Shown here: positions 59,009 to 64,000 of the stretch, piece after piece
Layout of the letters: the number at the start of each line of letters is the position of its first letter
Position numbering within the stretch: the stretch's first letter is position 1
Origin: UMGS1696 sp045643285
Lineage (GTDB): Bacteria; Bacillota; Clostridia; Oscillospirales; CAG-272
Assembly: GCA_045643285.1 (NCBI GenBank)
Contig: JAZUKN010000057.1
Location: forward strand, 10,324 to 74,323
DNA length: 64,000 nt
Reading direction: 5' to 3'
The notes under the pieces: model-generated
Database searches by the model: none
Seen by the model: only the letters and a program-made list of their open reading frames with translations
What the model was told of the DNA's origin: nothing
Position numbers and translations under genes: made by a program

Positions 59009-60013
59009 ATGTACAAAGACAAAAAAGTCGTATTCTCGGGAGTTCAGCCGTCGGGTGTGCTTACTATCGGCAACTATCTCGGCGCTATCCGCAATTTCAG
59101 CGAGTTTTCCGACGAATACCACTGCTATTACTGCGTCGTCGACGAGCACGCAATAACAGTCCGTCAGGTACCTGCGGAGCTTCGCAAGAGAACATACGAG
59201 ACGCTCGCGCTCTATATCGCCTGCGGACTTGATCCCGACAAGAACACACTGTTCGTGCAGAGCCACGTTTCCGCGCACGCAGAGCTTGGCTGGATCATCG
59301 ACTGCTACACGATGTTCGGTGAGCTGTCGCGCATGACGCAGTTCAAGGACAAATCCGCGAAGCACGCCGACAACGTAAACGCGGGGCTGTTCACATATCC
59401 GTCGCTTATGGTGGCGGACATTCTGCTCTACCAGTCGGAGCTTGTGCCGGTCGGAGTCGACCAGAAGCAGCATCTTGAGCTGACGCGAGACATCGCAACA
59501 AGATTCAATCAGCTCTACGGCGACACGTTCGTCGTTCCGGAGCCGTTCATTCCGAAGACGACGGCGAAGATCATGTCGCTCGCTGACCCGACGAAGAAGA
59601 TGTCGAAATCTGACGAAAACGAGAACGCAACGGTGCGTATACTGGATCCGAAGGATGTCATCATACGCAAATTCAAGAGAGCGGTCACGGATTCCGGAAG
59701 CGAAGTAAAGTATTCCGACGACAAGCCGGGCGTATCGAATCTGATGTCGATATACGGCGCGTTCACGGGTAAGGCAATGGACGAGATCGAGCGAGAATTT
59801 GACGGCAAGGGCTACGGCGACTTCAAGCTGGCTGTAGGGGAAGCGTGTGCAGATGCGCTCGCACCGGTTCAGGCGGAGTTCAACCGTCTCGCCGCCGACA
59901 AGGCATATCTTGAAAGCGTAATGATCAAAGGCGCGGAGGCAGCCGCACACGACGCCGCGAGAACGATGTCGAAGGTGCGCCGCAAGATCGGGCTTACGGA
60001 AGTAAGAAGATAA
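59009..60013 (+). CDS. trpS: Tryptophanyl-tRNA synthetase
   Basis: It charges tRNA-Trp. The 334 residues have the class I signatures: the HIGH-like TIGN in SGVQPSGVLTIGNYLGAI and KMSKSDEN near 200. LYQSELVPVGVDQKQHLELTRDIA binds tryptophan and ATP. The ribosome binding site is weak. It stands alone on its transcript. Confidence 0.98.
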   Translation: MYKDKKVVFSGVQPSGVLTIGNYLGAIRNFSEFSDEYHCYYCVVDEHAITVRQVPAELRKRTYETLALYIACGLDPDKNTLFVQSHVSAHAELGWIIDCYTMFGELSRMTQFKDKSAKHADNVNAGLFTYPSLMVADILLYQSELVPVGVDQKQHLELTRDIATRFNQLYGDTFVVPEPFIPKTTAKIMSLADPTKKMSKSDENENATVRILDPKDVIIRKFKRAVTDSGSEVKYSDDKPGVSNLMSIYGAFTGKAMDEIEREFDGKGYGDFKLAVGEACADALAPVQAEFNRLAADKAYLESVMIKGAEAAAHDAARTMSKVRRKIGLTEVRR

Positions 60014-60015
60014 GG

Positions 60016-60285
60016 CTACGCACGAGGTATCACACACCTGTATACCGTAGGGGAGGGGTTTCCCCTCCCGCGGAACGACCTTCACATACTTCACATCGGC
60101 ATAAGGTAGAAAACGTCGGGGACGTTTTCAAATTATTTGTTTTGTCCTACGCGGACGGCGGACAAGAAGGTGACCGTCACCTTCTTGTCAATCTACCCGC
60201 CAAAGGGGGAAGGTCGCTACGCCCACTTCCCACACTGGACTCCCCTTTGATGCAAAGTAAATGCGAGACTTTCGTTCACTCTGTC
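60016..60285 (+). repeat. Composite palindromic repeat, single arm
   Basis: The modules read GGCTACGCACGAGGTAT, CCGTAGGGGAGGGG-TTT-CCCCTCCCGCGG, CTTCACATACTTCACATCGGCA and TAAGGTAG, GAAAACGTC/GACGTTTTC, GTCC-TACGC-GGAC, ACAAGAAGGTGAC...CACCTTCTTGT, ACCCGCCAAAGGGGGAAGG, GGACTCCCC and TTTGATGCAAAGTAAATGC. A TTCATTA-like run follows to about 60312. No gene lies in this 353-base gap. Confidence 0.8.
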
Positions 60286-60366
60286 CTATTTTTCATTATT
60301 CATTATTAATTCTATTTTAACCCAAACTAACAATTTCAACCTAACATAATTCAAAGGAGCATCACA

Positions 60367-61650
60367 ATGAAAACAACAGCAGTAAGACTTTACGGAGAAA
60401 TGGATCTCCGTATGGAAGAATTTGAGCTTCCCGAAATCACCGACGGCGAAATACTTGCCGAGATCATCTCCGACAGCATTTGTATGTCCTCGTACAAAGC
60501 CGCTTGCCAGGGCAAAAACCACAAGAGAGTTCCCGACGACGTAGCGGAAAACCCGATCATCATCGGTCACGAATTCTGCGGCAGACTCGTCAAGGTCGGC
60601 GCAAAATGGGCAGACAAATACAAACCCGGCGACAAATTCGTTATCCAGCCGGCTATGAACTACAAAGGTTCTCTCGCCGCTCCCGGATACAGCTACAAAT
60701 ACTGTGGCGGCGCGTCCACTTACGTTATCCTCCCCGAAGAAGTAATGCTCTGCGACTGTCTCCTCCCGTTCGACGGCGACGCATACTTCTACGGAAGCCT
60801 TGCCGAGCCTATGTCCTGCATCGTAGGCGGCTACCACGCAAACTACCACACCACACCAGGCAAGTACGTCCACGACATGGGTACAAAAGAAAACGGCTGC
60901 ATGGCTATCCTCGCAGGTGCAGGTCCTATGGGACTCGGTTGTGCAGACTACGCTATCCACGGCGGTCGTGCTCCGCGTCTGCTCATCGTTACCGATATTG
61001 ACGACGCACGTCTCGCTCGCGCAGAAAAGCTCCTGCCGCCCGAAGACGCAAAGAAATACGGCGTAGATCTCCGCTTCATCAACACGTCGAAGCCCGAAAA
61101 CAATGTCGAAGCTCTCAAGGCTCTCACAGGCGGCGACGGTTTCAACGACGTATTCGTATACGCTCCCGTAAAGCCCGTAGTTGAAATGGGCGACGCACTT
61201 CTCGCGCGTGACGGCTGTCTCAACTTCTTCGCAGGTCCTACCGATCCCGCGTTCTCCGCAATGTTCAACTTCTACAACGTCCACTACGGCGCAACGCACA
61301 TCGTCGGCACATCCGGCGGCAACACGGACGACATGAAGGAATCCATTTCCCTCATGGAGAAGAAAGCGATCAACCCGGCAGGCATGATCACACACATCGG
61401 CGGTCTTAACGCCTGCGCCGAGACTACAATGACTCTCCCGAAGATCAAGGGCGCAAAGAAGCTCATATACACGCACGTAAATCTTCCGCTCACCGCTATC
61501 GAAGACTTCGGCAAGGCTGCTGAAGAAAACAAGGGTACCGCTCTCGGCGAGCTGTTCGCAAAGCTCGACAAGATTTGCAAAGCCGCAGGAGATCTCTGGT
61601 GCGCTGAGGCTGAAAAAGTCCTTCTTGCATACGCAGGGGTCGAGGCATAA
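60367..61650 (+). CDS. Zinc-binding dehydrogenase, L-sorbose-1-phosphate reductase-like
   Basis: A medium-chain dehydrogenase of 427 residues. It has the zinc and catalytic N-terminal domain (CMSSYKAACQG near 39, PIIIGHEFCGRLVKVG near 70) and a Rossmann domain with AGAGPMGLGCADYAI near 185. The long form and the stretches VIQPAMNYKGSLAAPGYSYKYCGGASTY and AEPMSCIVGGYHANYH resemble the SorE group acting on ketose-1-phosphates. The substrate is inferred only from family. Codon bias is strong, as in the aldolase/SDR gene at 51718, so both may serve one sugar pathway. AAAGGAG precedes the ATG, and a terminator follows. Confidence 0.85.
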   Translation: MKTTAVRLYGEMDLRMEEFELPEITDGEILAEIISDSICMSSYKAACQGKNHKRVPDDVAENPIIIGHEFCGRLVKVGAKWADKYKPGDKFVIQPAMNYKGSLAAPGYSYKYCGGASTYVILPEEVMLCDCLLPFDGDAYFYGSLAEPMSCIVGGYHANYHTTPGKYVHDMGTKENGCMAILAGAGPMGLGCADYAIHGGRAPRLLIVTDIDDARLARAEKLLPPEDAKKYGVDLRFINTSKPENNVEALKALTGGDGFNDVFVYAPVKPVVEMGDALLARDGCLNFFAGPTDPAFSAMFNFYNVHYGATHIVGTSGGNTDDMKESISLMEKKAINPAGMITHIGGLNACAETTMTLPKIKGAKKLIYTHVNLPLTAIEDFGKAAEENKGTALGELFAKLDKICKAAGDLWCAEAEKVLLAYAGVEA

Positions 61651-61700
61651 GTCGCGGCATCGGCAAAACAGCCGCAGGATCAATTACATATAACTCAACT

Positions 61701-61741
61701 GACCGGAGGTATTCTCAAACGGATGACCTCCGGTCTTTTTT
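61701..61741 (+). terminator. Terminator after the SorE-like gene
   Basis: GACCGGAGGT (61701-61710) pairs with ACCTCCGGTC (61726-61735), followed by six T residues. Confidence 0.93.
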
Positions 61742-61813
61742 GCGGTTTAGTCGATCATTTTTTCTATTTTGTGATATAATAATACTGTCAGTTTACCGAA
61801 AGGAGCGAACACT

Positions 61814-62308
61814 ATGCCGGTTCATCCCATTCCGCCCGTTTTTGATTCGCACTCGTCCGTACTGATTCTCGGCTCGTTTCCGTCGGTGAAGTCACGCGAG
61901 GTCGGCTTCTACTACGGACATCCGCAAAACCGCTTCTGGCGCGTGCTGTCCGCCGTTTTTGAGGACGAAGTACCCGTCTCCGTCGATGAAAAACGCGCGT
62001 TTCTTCTCCGTCACGGCGTCGCGCTGTGGGACGTTATACAGTCTTGCGAGATAGACGGCAGCTCCGACAGCTCGATCCGCTCCGTCACACCGAACGACTT
62101 GTCTGTCATCCTCTCAACCGCGCCTATCCGTGCTATATTTGTTAACGGACGCACCGCCGAAAAATACTACAGGCAGTATGCCGAGCCGGCGACGCACTTC
62201 ACAGCCGTTTGTCTGCCGTCGACGAGTCCGGCAAACGCCGCGTATTCCCTCGCGCGCCTCACAGAAGAATGGGAAAAGATAAAATCGTTCACATCTATTG
62301 CAAAATGA
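61814..62308 (+). CDS. DNA-deoxyinosine glycosylase (UDG superfamily, family 6)
   Basis: It removes hypoxanthine (deaminated adenine) from DNA. The 164 residues carry the superfamily motifs SVLILGSFPSVKSREVGFYYGHPQNRFWRVL (motif A, with the catalytic Asn in HPQNRFW) and LPSTSPANAAYS (motif B). An extended -10 (TGATATAAT ending at 61780) with a poor -35 is the likely promoter. The start ATG follows GAAAGGAG. Confidence 0.9.
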   Translation: MPVHPIPPVFDSHSSVLILGSFPSVKSREVGFYYGHPQNRFWRVLSAVFEDEVPVSVDEKRAFLLRHGVALWDVIQSCEIDGSSDSSIRSVTPNDLSVILSTAPIRAIFVNGRTAEKYYRQYAEPATHFTAVCLPSTSPANAAYSLARLTEEWEKIKSFTSIAK

Positions 62309-62326
62309 AAATGAATATGGTATAAT
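62298..62326 (+). promoter_or_regulatory. Promoter of the DMT transporter gene
   Basis: TTGCAA (62298-62303) overlaps the end of the glycosylase gene, and TATAAT (62321-62326) follows after 17 bases. Confidence 0.8.
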
Positions 62327-62361
62327 AATAGTTGTATATACAAGACGGGCAGGTATAATGA

Positions 62362-63249
62362 ATGAAAAAAACAGAACCCAAAGGCATAATCTTTTTACTG
62401 ATCGCGGCGATCGTATGGGGCGGCGCGTTTGCGGTACAGTGCATCGCGGCCGAAAAGATCACACCGCTTTTCTTTAACGCTTCACGTTTTCTTATCGGTG
62501 CGGTATCGCTGATTCCGCTCATCCTCATCTTCGAGAAAGGCGCGAACAACAAAAAGATGCTCAAGCACACCGTAATAATCGGCGTGATCGAGGGTTTTCT
62601 GCTCTGCTCCGCGTCATATATCCAGCAGGTCGGTATCGGACTGACGGACAGCGCCGGAAAAGCAGGCTTCATCACGGGTCTGTACATGATCTTCGTGCCG
62701 TTCATCGGGCTGTTTTTCGGTCATAAGACCGCGCTCAACTCGTGGCTCGGCGCACTGCTCGGAATCGGCGGACTGTTCTTCATCTGCATGAACGGAAGCG
62801 GCATGACCGTTACAAAAGGCGACGCACTTCTTATCTCGTGCGCGGTGATATTTGCCCTTCACATCGTGATAATCGACCGTTTCGGCGGAAAAATGTACTC
62901 CCTGCGGTTCTCGGCGATACAGTTTCTCACAAGCGCGATAATCAGCTTCATAGGCGCGCTGTTCACGGAAGACATCGGAATCGAGCCGATCAAAGCATCG
63001 ATAATCCCGATTCTCTACTGCGGTATCTTCTCGGTAGGTATCGGATATACGTTCCAGACGCTCGGGCAGAAGTATTCCGAACCGACGTCAGCCGCGATAC
63101 TGTTGTCGACAGAATCGGTGTTTTCAGCGGTGTTCGGCGCAATAATACTCCACGAAAGAATGGAGCCGCTCGCGTACATCGGTTGCCTGCTGATCTTCGC
63201 AGGTATCGTGATATCACAGCTTAATTTCAAAAAGAAAAAGAGCCTTTGA
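62362..63249 (+). CDS. DMT/EamA-family transporter
   Basis: Ten membrane spans in two EamA halves make up the 295 residues (GIIFLLIAAIVWGGAFAVQCIA at the start; SAAILLSTESVFSAVFGAIILHERMEPLAYIGCLLIFAGIVISQL at the end). Family members export metabolites or amino acids; the substrate is unknown. A GGGCAGG site lies about eight bases before the ATG at 62362. A strong terminator follows. Confidence 0.92.
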   Translation: MKKTEPKGIIFLLIAAIVWGGAFAVQCIAAEKITPLFFNASRFLIGAVSLIPLILIFEKGANNKKMLKHTVIIGVIEGFLLCSASYIQQVGIGLTDSAGKAGFITGLYMIFVPFIGLFFGHKTALNSWLGALLGIGGLFFICMNGSGMTVTKGDALLISCAVIFALHIVIIDRFGGKMYSLRFSAIQFLTSAIISFIGALFTEDIGIEPIKASIIPILYCGIFSVGIGYTFQTLGQKYSEPTSAAILLSTESVFSAVFGAIILHERMEPLAYIGCLLIFAGIVISQLNFKKKKSL

Positions 63250-63305
63250 AAGCAAACTTCTCATAAGGAAGTTTAGTTAAATTTGCTTCGCAGAAAACAA
63301 ATAAT

Positions 63306-63346
63306 AATCCCCGACAGATTTTTACAGTCTGTCGGGGATTGTTTGT
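63306..63346. terminator. Bidirectional terminator between the DMT and GNAT genes
   Basis: AATCCCCGACAGA (63306-63318) pairs perfectly with TCTGTCGGGGATT (63328-63340), followed by GTTTGTT. A smaller hairpin (AAACTTC/GAAGTTT) lies just before it at about 63255-63275. Confidence 0.9.
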
Positions 63347-63376
63347 TCTGTTCGATAAATTGGAATTTATCAATAA

Positions 63377-63844
63377 CTATCTTAATTCCTTAGCATACAA
63401 GCGGTCAATATCTCCACCGTAATTCACTATATCTTTTATGTAGGTGTAGCCGTACTTCTCATATAACCCGATATGTACCGATGGGATATACGTTTTATCA
63501 AAGCCAATACCTTTCGCATACTCATTTGCAAAATCAATTAGCTTTTTACTGATCCTCTTGCCGCGATATTCTTCGGAAACAAACAGCGTTGATATCCATG
63601 GAAATATCTCGGGCAAGGGATAATAATCCGACTCCATAATGGTTACCATTCCGACAATGCAACCGTCTGCCATTGCTACGAATGGCGTTTCCCATTCCTT
63701 AAACTCCCAATTTTTGATCACGCGAACCGTATGCTCTTTCACTTCTTCCCAAGAGAAGCTTTTTACAAATCCAAGCAATGCTTCTGCTGTTTCTGTATCT
63801 TTATCAACTTTTTGGATTGTTATGATTAAACTATCTTCCGTCAT
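63377..63844 (-). CDS. GNAT acetyltransferase
   Basis: One GNAT domain of 155 residues: ETPFVAMADGCIVGMVTIMES, then ISTLFVSEEYRGKRISKKLIDFANEYAKGIGFDKTYI with the acetyl-CoA loop (EEYRGKRIS), and IGLYEKYGYTYIKDI. The substrate is unknown. The ATG at 63844 has GAGG eight bases upstream, while the GTG at 63853 overlaps that site. Base composition is AT-richer than most of the window, which may reflect recent acquisition. Confidence 0.9.
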   Translation of the reverse strand: MTEDSLIITIQKVDKDTETAEALLGFVKSFSWEEVKEHTVRVIKNWEFKEWETPFVAMADGCIVGMVTIMESDYYPLPEIFPWISTLFVSEEYRGKRISKKLIDFANEYAKGIGFDKTYIPSVHIGLYEKYGYTYIKDIVNYGGDIDRLYAKELR

Positions 63845-63948
63845 CACAATCACCTCGTCAAATTCTTATTTATCGTTCTGTTTTATTGCCAGTTTCGCCT
63901 TTGTATTACAAAAGGCTTCGGGCAAAGCCCATACCCCTGAAGTTGCGC

Positions 63949-64000
63949 GCATCCTAAGGCTCCCTCCGGGAGGGAGCTCCCAACGAAGTCGGGTGAGGGA
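63949..64000 (-). repeat. CTCCCTT-family repeat, cut by the window edge
   Basis: TAAGGCTCCCTCCGGGAGGGAGCTCCCAACGAAGTCGGGTGAGGGA follows the plan of 57493-57550: a G-CTCCCT...AGGGAGC stem, an inner palindrome and TGAGGGA. Both stems have different bases from the 57-kb copies. Confidence 0.7.

Noticed and set aside
58961..60094. Minus-strand open frame covering trpS
   Set aside because: It lies wholly opposite a certain synthetase gene, is Arg/Val-rich and has no binding site or motif.
60286..61683. Long minus-strand open frame opposite the SorE-like gene
   Set aside because: It is a codon-bias shadow rich in Cys, Val and Glu with no known motif; the plus-strand gene has clear family signatures and a ribosome binding site.
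1..64000. tRNA, rRNA or other structural RNA genes
   Set aside because: The gaps were scanned for tRNA-like cloverleaf ends and CCA-proximal patterns; every gap over 300 bases is explained by repeats, promoters, a pseudogene or featureless AT-rich sequence.

Overview
The window looks like a chromosomal segment of a spore-forming, fermentative member of the Bacillota, class Clostridia, probably a gut lineage. This rests on gene content: spoIIR and a SpoIIQ-like LytM gene, cdaA-cdaR, recJ-relA-dtd-hemZ, der-plsY, type III glutamine synthetase, and a glycyl-radical enzyme with its activase. Base composition is near 50 % G+C, with AT-rich promoters of the TTGACA-17-TATAAT type and frequent TTG/GTG starts. 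I see no phage, transposase, CRISPR, rRNA or tRNA gene.

Layout. 1-2.9 kb: end of the F-type ATP synthase operon (atpG, atpD and a short atpC). 2.9-5.7 kb, minus strand: GntP permease and glycerate 2-kinase, a glycerate or aldonate uptake pair. 5.9-15.2 kb, minus strand: a long housekeeping run recJ, relA, dtd, hemZ, a uridine-kinase-like gene, a SpoVB-like flippase and rqcP. 15.9-20.2 kb, minus strand: cdaA, cdaR, a COG2509 flavoprotein and an RseC-like protein. 20.6-23.7 kb, plus strand: a glycyl-radical activase and an unassigned glycyl-radical enzyme. 24.3-33.9 kb: a GNAT acetyltransferase, a SASA esterase, an AT-rich membrane-protein gene flanked by a duplicated carboxypeptidase 3' end, the M32 carboxypeptidase, a heterodimeric ABC exporter, spoIIR and comF. 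34-40.3 kb: Na/Pi symporter, greA, an Orn/Lys/Arg decarboxylase and glnN. 40.5-44.6 kb: divergent SpoIIQ-like LytM protein and a large lipoprotein fusing GHL10 and amidase_3 domains. 45.4-51.4 kb: DUF512, der, plsY, a methyltransferase and a PHP protein. 51.7-64 kb: bifunctional aldolase/SDR, orphan BlaI-type repressor, azlCD, an SDR, a parvulin, a DUF559 pseudogene, a membrane protein, trpS, a SorE-like dehydrogenase, a deoxyinosine glycosylase, a DMT transporter and a GNAT.

The most unusual content is between the genes. At least seven intergenic loci hold mosaics of short palindromic modules joined by conserved linkers. The inner stems differ between copies but stay self-complementary. Two loci (about 15.3-15.9 kb and 44.7-45.2 kb) are homologous full-length versions: two inverted arms around a shared core of roughly 100 bp. 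The other loci look like single arms or fragments. Related hairpin arrays occur at 23.7 kb and 40.3-40.6 kb. A second repeat family (stem CTCCCTT...AAGGGAG) sits inside the ATP synthase operon, near 57.5 kb and at the window end. All coordinates and motifs were read by eye; no homology search was run, so family names come from recognised motifs.
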